Origin: Neolecta irregularis DAH-3
Taxonomy: Eukaryota > Ascomycota > Neolectomycetes > Neolectales > Neolectaceae
Length of the DNA: 28,469 nucleotides
NCBI GenBank assembly: GCA_001929475.1
Contig: LXFE01003019.1
Location: 1-28,469, forward strand
Reading direction: 5' to 3'
A program made the translations under genes and the position numbers. Positions 8,448 through 20,065 of this stretch are shown here, in pieces (position 1 is the stretch's first letter; each line of letters starts with the position of its first letter). Under the pieces are notes generated by a model that was not told the origin of the DNA, ran no database searches, and saw nothing but the letters and a program-made list of their open reading frames with translations.

Positions 8448-9088
8448 CGTGGGATGATACGACATGCACTTTGTTATGTGCAGCATACTTCACCAATGAA
8501 AAGAATGGCCGATAGAAATCATTTTATGTTAGAAATTTTGGTTATTTAGTGATATTGTATTGCAACTATCGTAATTGTCAAAAATGACGAGCCGCCCGCC
8601 TGCCCACCCGCCTGCCGGAAAGGTTTTGACTCGCCCGCCCACCCGCGGAGATTGATTGACCCCCCTGCCCACAGGAGGGTCTCCGGCGGGGTCATACTGA
8701 CCAAAGCAGCCTGACTGTGGCAAGCAGTACCAACTAGCCAAGTCAGGATGGTCACAAGCTTTGCCACCCAAGAGGTATGCAGGGAGGCAAACCTAGATAA
8801 AGTTCTTCTATAAGTAGGACCTGGCTTGATTAGCAAGCCAGGCCAAACCGGAGCAATAATGTACACAGTTGCCTTAATTTCCAGAATCGCGACCATATTT
8901 CCAGCAAAGCCTGCTGAGCGGCAAGTCCAGACACCCAACGCTTGTAATTATATGAATAAACATGGCCTAAATTACCTGAGATAATGAAAATATGCAATGT
9001 TATTTATATGATTATACAAACCGATATTGTCAGTAGAAGTAGGAAAGCATTTCGCAAAGGGTGTAATGTACTCACCTGACTATCTCAT
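8448..9088. repeat. GC-rich repeat module and gene-free gap
   Basis: 8590-8690 is rich in cgcccgcc and cctgccgg units and contains the same ordered blocks as bases 1-58. At 8820-8842 a perfect 9-bp inverted repeat (cctggcttg attag caagccagg) could form a hairpin. A 130-codon minus-strand open frame (8546-8938) runs through this repeat DNA and resembles no family I know. The last 100 bases should contain the 3' UTR of UTP21. Confidence 0.5.
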
Positions 9089-12000
9089 TTATTGCCCTCT
9101 CATAAATCCAATGACACCTCTACAGTATCCGGCAAGTTTGCTTAGTCTTGCTCTTTCCTTCTCGTGCTCTAGCATCCAATCTTCAAGAGTTGTGATTGTG
9201 TTCACATCACACTGAGTCATGATGATATCTCCGTGCGCCTTTAGGAAGACGGCCATCCACGCTTGGATAAGTTCGTAATCACGTTTGTTCCTCAGTTGAC
9301 GTGTGAGCGACGAGACAAACCATTGGAATTCCTCACTCAAGGTGTTCGTGTTTAAAGATCTAATTTCAAAGTCTGCAGACGATGCCGAAAGGGTTTTAAG
9401 GTGTTCCAGGAAGAAGGTGTCTAATCATCAGGTTCTCAGTTTGAATAACCGTATACAATCATCCTCTCCCGCACCGAGCCGCAAAAGCTCAGTGAACTTG
9501 CTCTCAAATTTCATCACCGTACTGTTCAAAGAAATCAGCTCCTTCGTCGGTGTTACCTTCTGGTTCTTCTCATGAAGTCCTAATTGTGTATCTCGCAAAC
9601 TGGGTAGAAAAAAAGGTGCTTTTTCGGGTGCCTTTGGCGGTTCTTTCGGTTTATTACGTTGCTTGCTCTTAGCACCGAAGAATATTGGAGAATACTTTGA
9701 TAACATCCAAATGTAGAAGCGATTGCCATCGAGACCGAGGAACAAGACTAAGCGTGAGCAGTCCACTAGCCAGCTGATCCAGCGCTTGAAAAGAATTCGG
9801 ATTATCATCCTTGTCCTCTGGCGTCTCGAATGCTGCTTCGAGCGTTCCAATTCCATTTTCGCCAGATATGCTTGGGAGTTCGATTACCGCAATTTCAGAC
9901 TCTGAAAGATGTCGTGTCGAGACGTGTTTAAATTGCGCTCTATTTGTCCTTCAAAAAATCAGTCAAGTGCAAAAGCAAAGCGCTTTACCAGAGGTTAATA
10001 CCAAGACTGTCAATATGGGTCGTAGCTAAGAACTCGGCATTTTGTGAAAAGTCAAGACTTGTGCAAATCGTGGGAACTTTGAATGCATCGATCAGGTGGC
10101 CTGTTGGAAGATCCCATGTTCGAATAGTTGAATCAAGTGATGCCGAAATAAGCCAGCGGCCATCTGATGAGAAGGTCTGATGAGTCAGCGAAGCGAGTAT
10201 CATGAGCAAACGAAATCTGTAATCCGGTTTTGATGGCCCCATAACTCTCTCACACACTTGAAGGTCTCGGTATCAATTACACGTAGTGATAAATCATCGG
10301 AAGCCACCGCAATCAGCTCGGATGACTGATTAATTTGCATCAAATTAACCGCAGCCGGAAAAGTAATTGTCTTAATCAACGTTCCTGTCTTGAATTCCCA
10401 GAACTATACCCTCAATTTCCATTCATGAAAAACGTATACCTTAACAGTCCTGTCCAAACTCGAAGTAATTACAACTTTAGTTAAAGAATCCGCGACAATA
10501 CCAGTAATTCCCTTCGAATGTCCATCGAGAACATGATTAAAGCATTTTCGATGAATTCCGCTTTGCATATTGAATACATCAACAATTCCACCTGCACTCC
10601 CAACAAATCCAAAATTACCGCACAACGAAAGAGCAACGGCCGATACAGGAGTTTTATCATTCGTTTTAAATGCATGCTTCCCCATTACTTTGCGTGACCA
10701 GTTCCATGTACGAGCAGCTGTGTCATTTTTGTGAGCAGTAAGGATGTTGTCCCAATCTTTCTCGCGAGTAGGACAAGAGGCGACATTAATGATCTCCCCC
10801 AACTTCAACTCGTCAATTTGAATTTTGAGTGATTTGGACTTGGAATGAAGAGAGCCTTGGGAAAGTTCTTGAGACTGTGAATCACGATAGGCTGAAAATC
10901 CACGTAAAGATCGATCTTTAGAGGCAGATAGCAAATAATGGGCATCGGCACCATAATAACGAATCTTTGAAGGAGGAGCGTGATGGCCCCCTCGAGATCT
11001 TAAAAGTCGAGGAGTACCGTCTAAGGAATCAAAGATCCATTCTTGAAGGGAATTGTCCGTTCCTGAAGATAAAAGAAGCGGTTGACCGTTCAAAAAATAT
11101 ATTCGGCAAATTTCTCCGTTATGCGCGTTGTAAAAGGTATGATTAATCTTCTTGGTCTGAAGATTCCAAAGCGAGATGTCACCTTTGCTATTCGAGGACG
11201 CCATGATATTATGCCCATCTGTAGCTAAGTAAAGTATTTTTCACCATGAGCGCACCTGTTCTGAAAGAGATAGATGTTACATATTCTTCCTGTTTGAACC
11301 GCATTAATGTTTGATCTGCTTTGATCTGATGGACAATGATTGAGCCATCTTGCAGGCCGATACCCATAATGTCGACAACAGGCGACTGACATATGGCAGT
11401 CACGGCTTTTCCGAAGAGTTGAGATCGATATCGTAGTTTTCCAGTTTTGATGTTCCAGATTTCGAAGGTGCCATCCGATTTCCCGAGGATAATTTTATTT
11501 AGATATGTTGAAGGATGTTCTAGGACGGTAATCTGTGAATTGCTTTTCAGTCCCACATGCGAGTGAATTTCTTCACATTTAGAGGGAGTGCGTAAATGCC
11601 TGATACCTCTCGATTTAATCTTCCAGGTGACCAAGTGATCCCGATCAGTAGCTGCGACAATGAAGTCTCCAAATATGATGATATGCTTAATCACACCTGT
11701 GTTGCCAGCGTTGAGACGAAAGTCCTGAGGTTTCAGCTATTTCTTCTCTAGTAATCGAATATACCTCTTTCCCTCTCTTAAACGCGGAAATTACATTGCC
11801 GTTTGCTGCAAAGAAATGGTCTCCATGCGAGACGATTGCTGTAATGTCATATTTGGTGCGACTTGTAACGAACAAAAGATTCAGCTTGGCGCACTAACTA
11901 TTAGCAATCAACAGCCTCTGTTATCTATGCATCGTATATCTGTAAAGCCCTTCCAACACACGTTGCCACTAGGTACTGCTTTCCTCGATTTCGAATATCA

Positions 12001-12143
12001 AACGGAACATGATTCGCCACATAACCTATAGATCTAAAAGGCGAGAAGATTCTGGACGGAAATTCTGTTTTTATAGAGACATTCAATTTTGCTGAACTTC
12101 TTGATTGGGATCTTTTGCGACGTTTGGAGGAAACTTCGGGCAT
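9089..12143 (-). CDS. UTP21: U3 snoRNA-associated WD40 protein Utp21 (WDR36 homologue)
   Basis: A UTP-B subunit of the small-subunit processome in the nucleolus, needed for early 18S rRNA processing. Exons on the minus strand: 12143-11931, 11893-11765, 11724-11256, 11218-10440, 10403-10212, 10176-9989, 9948-9696, 9661-9457, 9420-9089; 919 aa, close to the yeast length. Signatures: RSIGYVANHVPFDIRNRGK near the start, AKLNLLFV, RGKEDFRL, SFRTDGHNIMASSNSKGDIS across intron 3, then tandem WD40 blades including GRWLISASLDSTIRTWDLP. The Utp21 C-terminal domain follows: LLHLDVIK, QRNKPKEPPKAPEKAPFFLP, HLKTLSASSADFEIRSL and an ending in MRGQ. The first conserved Met (12141-12143, before PEVSSKRRKR) is preferred over an in-frame Met 21 codons upstream. 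Intron 1 (11930-11894) has a GC donor. Intron 7 could end at either of two AGs six bases apart, both in frame. It diverges from VIP1. Confidence 0.93.
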
Positions 12144-12668
12144 GGTCAAAATGAGTTCAGTTGTAACTGAGAAAAAGTAGTGAGGGACAGTCAAACCACG
12201 TGACAAAGATTAGAGATTAGAAAAGGTACATGCTAGCATAGGCTTCCCAGAAAAGGTTGCTTAAAATCAGATGACCTGGTAAATGGAATGTACCGATATC
12301 CAATCGTAATTGTTCAAAACAGGGTTATGTTTTAGCACCTGCCAAGAATGTTGAAAGTGTTCTTCAGAACGCGGACTGTGAATTTGAATTTAGGCGAAGA
12401 ATATATACAAACATGATTAACCTAGAGTCCAGGGACATGTGAACTAATTCATCAGCCTTGGCGATTATAAAGGCCTGCCTCTTTCAAGGGTGATCAATGC
12501 ACAAAAACATTCTATGACAAAGGCATTCCCATTCGGATGAATTACAGATCAACAGAATTACCTCTGGTTAACCTCTGGCATTTAGCTAATCAAAATCTCC
12601 GCATTTCAAAGTGAAGATGAGAATGCGTGTATAGCCATCTATTCTTACACGTGACCTTTTAGAGCTAA
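12144..12668. promoter_or_regulatory. Divergent UTP21-VIP1 promoter region with two CACGTGAC boxes
   Basis: 525 bases lie between the two start codons. CACGTGAC occurs at 12197-12204, about 54 bases upstream of the UTP21 ATG, and again at 12648-12655, about 14 bases upstream of the VIP1 ATG. CACGTG with flanking AC is the core bound by Cbf1-type bHLH factors in ascomycetes; binding here is inference. No other gene, RNA or repeat is visible. Confidence 0.5.
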
Positions 12669-15600
12669 ATGCCTGATATCGGAACGATCGCTATTCTAGC
12701 TATGAGTTTTCCTACGAGTCATTCGAATCAGTCTACGTCGACAGTCTACTCCTCACCGACAACACCTGTTATGAATAAGATCATGAGAATTGGTGTAGCT
12801 GCTATGGATGCCAAGAGCAGGAGTAAACCATGCCGTCATATCCTTAATAGGATTATTCAGAACAACGAATTTGAAGTCATTGTATTTGGTGATAAGGTCA
12901 TTCTCGATGAAGGTACTGTTTCTCCAAGCAATTTAACAGGTAGAGCCAGAGAATTGGCCTGGCTGCGATTTTCTCATCTCGTTCTTCTCTGGGGGCTTCC
13001 CTCTAGATAAAGCTATTAAATACGTCGAACTTCGCAAACCCTACTGCGTTAACGATCTACCGTGTCAGAAACTTCTTTGGGATCGAAGATGCGTTCTGGA
13101 CCTCCTAGATTCGATAGGAGTACCGACCCCAAGTCGCATCGAAGTCAACCGTGATGGTGGTCCCACGGTTGATAAGAATGTCATTGAAAAGGTTAGTAGA
13201 AAGTGGGGGTTCAGGTTGGACAAGCCGAGACCTGTACCTGTAGTAGAGATGCTGGATGAAGATACTTTGAGTATCAACGGTGAGATTATCAGGAAACCGT
13301 ATGTAGAAAAACCCGTTAGCGGCGAAGACCACAATGTTCATATCTACTTTTCGAAAGAAATGGGAGGCGGAGGAAGACGGTTGTTTCGAAAAGTATACAT
13401 TACACATAAGTTTTCTAACTGTCTAGATTGGCAACAAATCATCGGAATTTGATCCACAAATGTCCTCTCCAAGATCTGAGGGTTCATATATATATGAAGA
13501 ATTCATGTTAGTGAATTGTGCTGAAGATGTTAAAGTTTACACTATCGGCCCATCCTATACACATGCAGAAACTCGAAAATCGCCCGTGGTGGACGGTCTC
13601 GTCCGTCGTAATACTCATGGCAAAGAGATTCGATTTGTGACCGGGCTGACAGACTCTGAACGTCAAATGGCCAATAGAATCACACAAATTTTCGAACAGA
13701 ACATCTGCGGATTTGACCTGCTTCGCGCCAACGGCAAGAGCTACGTTATCGATGTGAATGGATGGTCATTCGTTAAAGATAATGACAAGTACTACGATGA
13801 TGCGGCTCGGATTCTTCGTGAGCTCTTTTTTACCGAAGGAATGCGTAGGTCTAGTCAGGTCCCGCTTCTTAACGATATACTTTCCGCACCTCCTAGCGAA
13901 CAATCTAACTGGAGACTGAAATCACTGATAACTGTTCTTCGTCACGCAGATCGAACTCCAAAGCAGAAATTTAAATATACCTTCAAGTCCGCTCCTTTTG
14001 TTGAATTACTGCAAGGTTATAAAGTTGAAGTCATCTTGCGTAATGAGCAACTGAAATTAGTCGTCAACGCAACTGAAAAGGCTCTTCAACAGAAGTGCGA
14101 AGATCCAGATAAACTGAATCAGCTCCACATTGTCTTACTTAAAAAGATGGATCTCCCTGGCACAAAAGTGCAGTTAAAGCCTACTTTCCGCCTAAATGGA
14201 AAGAGTTTGGACAAGTTGCAGCTTATCCTGAAATGGGGAGGGGAATTCACTCATGCCGCTCGTTATCAAAGCCGAGATCTGGGCGAGAATTTCAGGAAAG
14301 ATATGATTATCATGAATAGACAGGCATTGGAGGATGTCAGAGTGTTCACAAGCTCCGAGAGAAGAGTCAGTACGAGTGGTATACGACCTACGTTAAGCTA
14401 TATGCTAAAACCCCAGCTGAGATCTTTGCGTTATCCTTTCTAGAGAAAGAGTCTCTACCAGAAGGAATTCTGGAAATCAGAAAAGACCTTCTTGATGACA
14501 GCAATGCAGCGAAAGATATGTGCGATAAAGTATATTCTTGCCCCTTCTTTATATCTGAAAATTAGGTCAAGAAACAACTCAAGAGTCTTCTCCGCGCCGG
14601 CGCAGAAGTTTCTTCAGAATTTACTTGGCCCAAAGACCGGCCTGAACCCAGTGTAGTAATGAAGGAAGTTGTTGAATTAATGCACTTTCATCGAAAGGTG
14701 ATGCATGATAACTTTGAGGGGTTTGGTGATCAGATTGATCTTATTCAAACCAGATGGTGTTGTTCCGAAAATCCCATGCTGTTTAAAGAACGATGGGAGA
14801 AACTGTTTGGGGAGTTCACCGATTCGGAAAAAGTTTGGGTCCTTTTGGAAGAGGCTGCGCTGATTCTCAGAGTGATCCTAGCAAGATTTCTGAACTATAT
14901 GACACAATGAAATATGATGCACTGCATAACCTTCATTTTCTAAAGGGGATATTCATGCCGCCTGGAGAGGATGAGTATGAGGAAATTGATCGAGCTTTCA
15001 GTCCGACCGAATCAAATAGTGAGAAGGAAGAGCGTGAAAAAGAAGAGCTAAATGGGCGCTTGGCTAAGTTGAAGGAGTTGTACAAGCTAGTTAAAATCCT
15101 ATTTGAGTATGGGTTTACTTCAGGTATTCTGCTAATGCTAGTCTTGTCGGACCGCAAGAATATGGCATTACCAATGAGGAGAAACTCGATATTGGCTTAC
15201 TGACGAGCATGCCTTTGTTGAAACAGATTGTCCAGGATATTCACGATGCAAAAATTGCGGAACGACCGCAATCGAGATTTTATTTCACGAAAGGTAAATC
15301 GTTGCCATTGCAAACTGTTGAACGATATAGAATCTCACGTGTACACTTTGCTAAATTGCATATTCGAATCTGGAATTCAAACTAAAATTACGCGAAATCA
15401 AATTCCAGAACTAGACTACCTGACCCAAATTTCCTTTGAACTTTACGAGCGTACGAACCAAGTGAATGAAAAAGAATGGAGTATCAAATTAAGTATTTCA
15501 CCAGGTTGCCACTCAACAGACCCTCTTGATATGAGCCTCGATGCAAAACACTGCATTGGTTGCGCTCCACGACGATCATTGACTAGACATTTGGACAAGA

Positions 15601-15686
15601 AGGACGTTGTTAAAGTCCTGGAGAATAAATTTCACCGGGTTTCATTGCCAAAGCGTTTTACTGCGTTGACCTTGAATGAGGGATGA
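12669..15686 (+). CDS. VIP1: Diphosphoinositol pentakisphosphate kinase/phosphatase Vip1 (Asp1, PPIP5K)
   Basis: Makes and hydrolyses inositol pyrophosphates (1-IP7, IP8), linking phosphate status to growth and cytoskeleton. Exons: 12669-12912, 12944-13392, 13427-14378, 14417-14529, 14566-14832, 14871-15106, 15142-15293, 15331-15686; introns 31, 34, 38, 36, 38, 35 and 37 nt; 922 aa. N-terminal ATP-grasp kinase: [35 protein letters not shown] across intron 1, [57 protein letters not shown]-terminal histidine-acid-phosphatase-like domain: [10 protein letters not shown] (His404), [14 protein letters not shown] across intron 3, [35 protein letters not shown] and SHVYTLLN (His807). Both phosphatase histidines known from fission yeast Asp1 are kept, so both activities are probably present. 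Intron 1 works only if acceptor caggtag is used. Confidence 0.94.
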
Positions 15687-16266
15687 GGGATTATAGACGG
15701 GTTATAAACAGGGTGGCATATCTCTACCTACTCTAGGTCCTTTGTCAGGTATTAGGTCTTCCTTTGGCTTGGAAGACTAGAAATTATTTGCTATCGCGAT
15801 AGCAACTACGTCAACTTCAGCTTTCATAATGCAGGTTGTATTTTTCACTCGGAAATAGCGGCGATACGCCTATCAACCAGTGGTATTGTAGTGAGTGCAT
15901 TAAGAATTTCTACAATGCATTTTTTTCTGCAGGCATTGTCAGTATTTTCTCGAAGTATTAATGGGGCGATAATCTGAACGGCTTTGGCAGGGATCTCACA
16001 TTTAACGTCGACTTATTCACTATCTGGAACAATAGAAATAAAGGTTGCTATTGTTTACCAATAAAACAAGAAACAGAAGACCCTGTAACCCTACAGCCTC
16101 TAGAACCACCTTTGCCATTGCAATCCTATCCAGGAAATATAGCGGGATATTTGACATCACCGGAATGAGCCTCGAGCCAACGATTTGCTGCTTTGACCGA
16201 AAAGTGCCACGTTATATATAGGAGCGTCTGCCCTCTGAGTAGACTGTCATTTCATCGTATCATAAA
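15687..16266. other. Intergenic region with an 18-bp perfect palindrome
   Basis: 580 bases between VIP1 and the MATH-BTB gene. ttgctatcgcgatagcaa (15788-15805) is a perfect 18-bp palindrome, about 100 bases past the VIP1 stop. A TATA-like ttatatatagga lies near 16212, about 50 bases before the MATH-BTB ATG. No open frame worth calling and no RNA gene was seen. Confidence 0.5.
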
Positions 16267-17682
16267 ATGATAGGAAAATTTACAAAATCACGCCGGCCGC
16301 CGCCCCCTCTACCCGAATCTTGTGCAGATGAGGACAATCAAGAAGCACCATCGATGTCAAACAGCGAAAATGAAAATCCAGATACACTGCCAGGAATGCC
16401 ATCCAAACATGCGGAGGAGATTCCCAGCAACGATCGGTCTGAAAACACAGTTCATTCAACGAAGTCCGTTCAAACAGCCCATTCATCATTAACCAATCCT
16501 CAAATTAGTGCAGTGATCAAGAAAAGAAAGTTACAGCATACCTTGACGTATACGCATACAATTAACGATCTCCCTTCCTTTCTCCGGACACTTCACTCGC
16601 CGAAGAAGATATCGATTCTATTAAGCGAAAAGTGGAGTCTTGATTTCCGACCCCCAACAACCGAAGGTCAAAAGGAGTACATTCCAACTTATCTTACAGC
16701 ACTTCCTACATGCGAGGATCTAGAATTTGGAAAATATTGGAGTAGGCCCGTTAATTTTAAACTTGGCTTCACCATTCGCAAGTTGAGCAATAATTCTCCA
16801 TTTCATAAATCTGCGAGTACGCCCGTCATCTCCGCCGCGTTTGATGGTTCTGAAAATCAGAGTTGGGGGTATGAAAAGTTATTGGTCATCGAAGATAAGA
16901 TCATTGAGAAATGCAAACTCGATATCGCTCTAGAGATTCATTATGAAACTTCCTGTCCATCCGTTCCTCCTTTAAAGAAAAGATTAGTGCCTGAGTCGCT
17001 TTGTAATCTTTACGGAATGATGTTAAACAAGCCCCAGTTCGCAGATCTCGTATTGCGTCTACGGCACGACGGCCAAGAGTCCGATTGTTTCGTGAATCGA
17101 CAGATTGTGGTCAGTCGGTCAGAATGGTTCAGAGAGCTTCTCAATGGACCTTTTGAAGAAGGGATGAAGAACATGACAAGAGAGGAAAGCGGGCGAGTAT
17201 ATCCAGTGGTGAGATTGGACGTTGATGATCTCCGTGGATTTTGGGGAGTAATGTGGTGGATATACACTGATTCAGTCACGTAAATTCTGTTTTTTGCATG
17301 AGATAGCTAAAAGTTCAGGTTCACACCTATTGAAGACCAACCTGCCCTGATGGAAACAATGTCGTTCGCAGTACCGCCGATCTGTTCTTCAACAGGAATT
17401 TACCATCTGTCCTGCCTTTATCTTCTCCCTACTCTGCAATCCAAGTCTCTTCAATACCTGATTAAATCTCTCAATATCGAAAACATCATATATGTTACGT
17501 TTGAAGACTCTCTCCGACTACCTTCACGCTACCCTGAAGTTAAGGCTGCATGTGTCGAATGGCTCGGTGAACATTGGGATGAAGTGAAAGTCGATCAACG
17601 TTTCTTAAATGTTTTGGGTGGAGGAGATGTTGGTGAGATCCTAGGAGGTGTGTTTCAAAGGACAAAGAGTTTTCGAAGATGA
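16267..17682 (+). CDS. MATH-BTB domain protein, probable Cullin-3 substrate adaptor
   Basis: Two exons, 16267-17279 and 17319-17682, with one 39-nt intron (gtaaat...ttcag); 458 aa. Residues 1-80 are low-complexity and Pro/Ser/Glu-rich, with RRPPPPLPES at the start. Residues about 90-230 resemble a MATH/TRAF fold (FGKYWSRPVNFKLGFTIRKL, then SWGYEKLLVIEDKIIEKCKL and DIALEIHYE). A BTB/POZ domain follows at about 250-390: NKPQFADLVLRLR, DCFVNRQIVVSRSEWFRELL, FEEGM, RLDVDDLRGFWGVMWWIYTD, and after the intron YLLPTLQSKSLQYL. MATH-BTB proteins recruit substrates to Cullin-3 ubiquitin ligases or act in transcriptional complexes; the target is not predictable. The segment just after the intron (about 340-360) is unusually divergent, and a hidden intron there cannot be excluded. 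It converges on the ARP9-type gene. Confidence 0.78.
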
Positions 17683-18105
17683 GAAACTATATATTGTGGG
17701 GTATAAGGAATTCGGGTTGCCTCTTTGGGTAGGTTCTGGTGGGCTAATTACTGATTGATCCTTTACGAGGACCCAGGAATGTCATCAGAATTACAGCCAT
17801 AAATATATTATCAACTTCTAGACATATACTCTGAGGAAGAGAATATTATCTCACATCTGTCTTTCTTGACCTTATCCCCCAAAATTAGAGCAACCCGAGA
17901 CGCCATTTCTGAACTCGATGTGGAAATGCTGTCGTAGCCTACCGGGCCTTTGTAAGGATTCTCAGTTGTCTTATCCATTGTTGTACTGAAGGTCATTCAG
18001 AATTGTGCGCAAAGAAATTCATGCTTTGACAAATTTGATACAAATACAAAGGACCAATTGGCAAAATTGTTCCCCACAAGATTCCTGTTCAACACATTTA
18101 CATCA
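17683..18105. other. Convergent intergenic region
   Basis: 423 bases between two 3' ends, expected to hold both UTRs. A 61-codon minus-strand open frame (17811-17996; MDKTTENPYKGPVGYD from its second Met) is Ser-rich at its C-terminus. I do not recognise it and cannot show it is expressed. Confidence 0.35.
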
Positions 18106-19620
18106 TTATACGCGATGGATTTCGGAGGGTCCTCTCAAGAAATATTCTTCGCGTGTCAAATACGCTCCAATAGAACTCGCAGCATCATTGAATGTCACCT
18201 TCCCGAGTATCTGTCCGCCAAGAAAACAAACCTCCTCAAAAACAGCCTTCTCTTTACCTTCTTTCCACTCAATAAAGTACTCGGGAATTTTCAGTAGTCG
18301 AACATTACTCGCTTGGCCGGCTTGATTTCCGGACCCTGGATTGACTGGCGTATTAGTGCCATTTGAACCCGATGGCGTTGATATGATACTGAATGGCTGG
18401 GGCTGATGTGCTGTTGACGCAGCAGTATATTGTTTCGACATAAGAGAAAGAAGATGAGGACGAAGACCTTTAACTCGAGCACCGCCGCCACATATTAAAA
18501 GGTTCTCCCACATATCGCCTCGGCGAGTAGGTTCAACTAGACTAACTGCAAGGTGGACTGCTTCGGGGAGACTGGGACATCCTTCGTATCCCTTTTCAAG
18601 AATTTCATGAGTTAGAAAACGTTCTGGACCAACAAGAATGGTCCCTTTAGGCGCTGTAAAACTATTATATTCGAGTTCGATATTAAGCTTTAGGGTTTCA
18701 TTCACTTGCCTTTGTTTCTCGGCTTCTTTCTTGGCGATATATTCTTTTGTTTTTCCAGAAGCAACGACTTCGGCGATATCTTCAACTGGATCTTCGTCGG
18801 TTATTTCGGCGATGTTTTGTAGGCGTAGTTCAGTTATTCCAGATGTCTTAATCTGTTCCGCCAGGTCGAATGAGACATCAGATATGATTTCGCCGTTCAA
18901 CTTTGGTGGATTATCTCGAAGTAACTTTTGTAGATACTGCGTCTGATGAAATCCTCCCAAAGGGATGGAAATTTTTGCATATGGAACGATTAACGAGTCG
19001 ACAATTGGCGTGATATCTATGTATTAATGCGATTTAAAATGAATAATTACCTGTTTTTTCACAACCTATGTCAACAACCAGACCGTGAAGAGATCCACAT
19101 GCATACAACCCAGCGAGTGATTCTTCATGTATCATAAACGCTGGTAATGCAAAGGCCTCCATGAATATTTTAGTCGCTCGTTCGCGGTCTTCTGGAGACC
19201 AAACTGAGGGTACTAAAAGCATAACAGGATGGTCCGAGTTGTCTGGAGTGAGAGGATTGGGTAAACCGGCTTTTTCATATAATATGTGCGACCTACAACA
19301 TGAGCATGGGGAAAAAGGACAGTAAGACCAAAGGAAAATTAGGGCATCCCAATTTTCTACAAACCCACGTCTTATGGGGCGAATAAGAGCATATGACTTG
19401 GCCTCAGTCAACTCAGACGGGATAAAAAACGATGATGAGCCTGATACTTGACCGACGACAGTGGCGATATGAAACTGAGGAGGAGCCAGGGACTCGCCTA
19501 AACCATTTGTAACTTTGGTCGTTTGCGATCCAATTTGAATCACCTGATTTTAGATAAGGATGAATGAAGATAAAAGTGATTTACAATTAAGCGATCATCA
19601 CGGTACGAGGATGGAGCCAT
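18106..19620 (-). CDS. ARP9: Nuclear actin-related protein, Arp9-type (SWI/SNF-RSC subunit)
   Basis: Exons on the minus strand: 19620-19585, 19543-19329, 19292-19051, 19016-18106; introns 41, 36 and 34 nt; 467 aa. The first exon encodes only 12 residues (MAPSSYRDDRLI). Actin-fold landmarks: IQIGSQTTKVTNGLGESLAP at the phosphate-1 position, WDALIFLWSHILYEKAG across intron 2 (36 nt, no shift and no stop, so easy to misread as coding), HPVMLLVPSVWSPEDRE, HGLVVDIGCEKTDITPIVDS (phosphate-2 region) and LLICGGGARVKGL. The Gly-rich loops are only partly like conventional actin, as in the SWI/SNF Arps. A Ser/Pro/Gly-rich insertion sits before the C-terminal EYFIEWKE and LGGQILGKV. Arp9 pairs with Arp7 or a relative on the HSA helix of the remodeller ATPase. 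Assignment to Arp9, rather than another SWI/SNF-type Arp such as Arp42, rests on overall pattern and length. Confidence 0.75.
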
Positions 19621-20065
19621 CGCGAACAATCAAAAATTGATTTTGGGTGGTGAGGACAAATCAGAATCAGTCGGAAATACCCGAAATATGGACCTATGAA
19701 AGGATTTACTCAAAAGCATACCATATACTATTTGTATGGCGGGGTTCGAGCGCTTTTCTCTTCAATTAAGCAAGAGTACAAAGCTGCAAGGAGAATACAG
19801 CGGCGGAACAAGGACCAATTATTCTCAAAAGAACTGTATAGCTAACGGTTTTGGAATGAGAAATATGCAGAAGGAATGAGAAATGTGCAGAGTTTAGTGT
19901 AACTGGCTATAATTTTCTGTTGGACTATTAATCATAGTTGGAACAAAGGTAATTAATTAGTTTGGTGAGAATGAACCGCAACAATTTCGACGTATGGGAA
20001 TTTCCCTCTTACACGTACGTGGCTGCTCGACCCAGTCTCGTACTCATTAAAAAAAACCTGTCAGA
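19621..20065. promoter_or_regulatory. Divergent ARP9-SFH5 promoter region
   Basis: 445 bases between divergent starts. A 20-bp unit is tandemly duplicated with two mismatches at 19853-19872 and 19873-19892 (ggaatgagaaatatgcagaa, then ggaatgagaaatgtgcagag). A run of A residues lies about 15 bases before the SFH5 ATG. No gene or RNA is visible. Confidence 0.45.

Noticed and set aside
8546-8938. 130-codon minus-strand open frame
   Set aside because: Passes through the GC-rich repeat module and a hairpin; the translation resembles no known protein.
11725-11764. 28-nt version of UTP21 intron 2 (ending gaaatag)
   Set aside because: Also in frame, but the 40-nt form ending cctcag has a branch-like ctgaaac, a better acceptor and a size like its neighbours.
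17811-17996. 61-codon minus-strand open frame between convergent genes
   Set aside because: Too short, unsupported by motif or intron, and overlaps the likely 3' UTRs.
19738-19765. ggggttcgagcgc as a tRNA T-arm
   Set aside because: No matching acceptor stem, anticodon arm or D-arm found around it.
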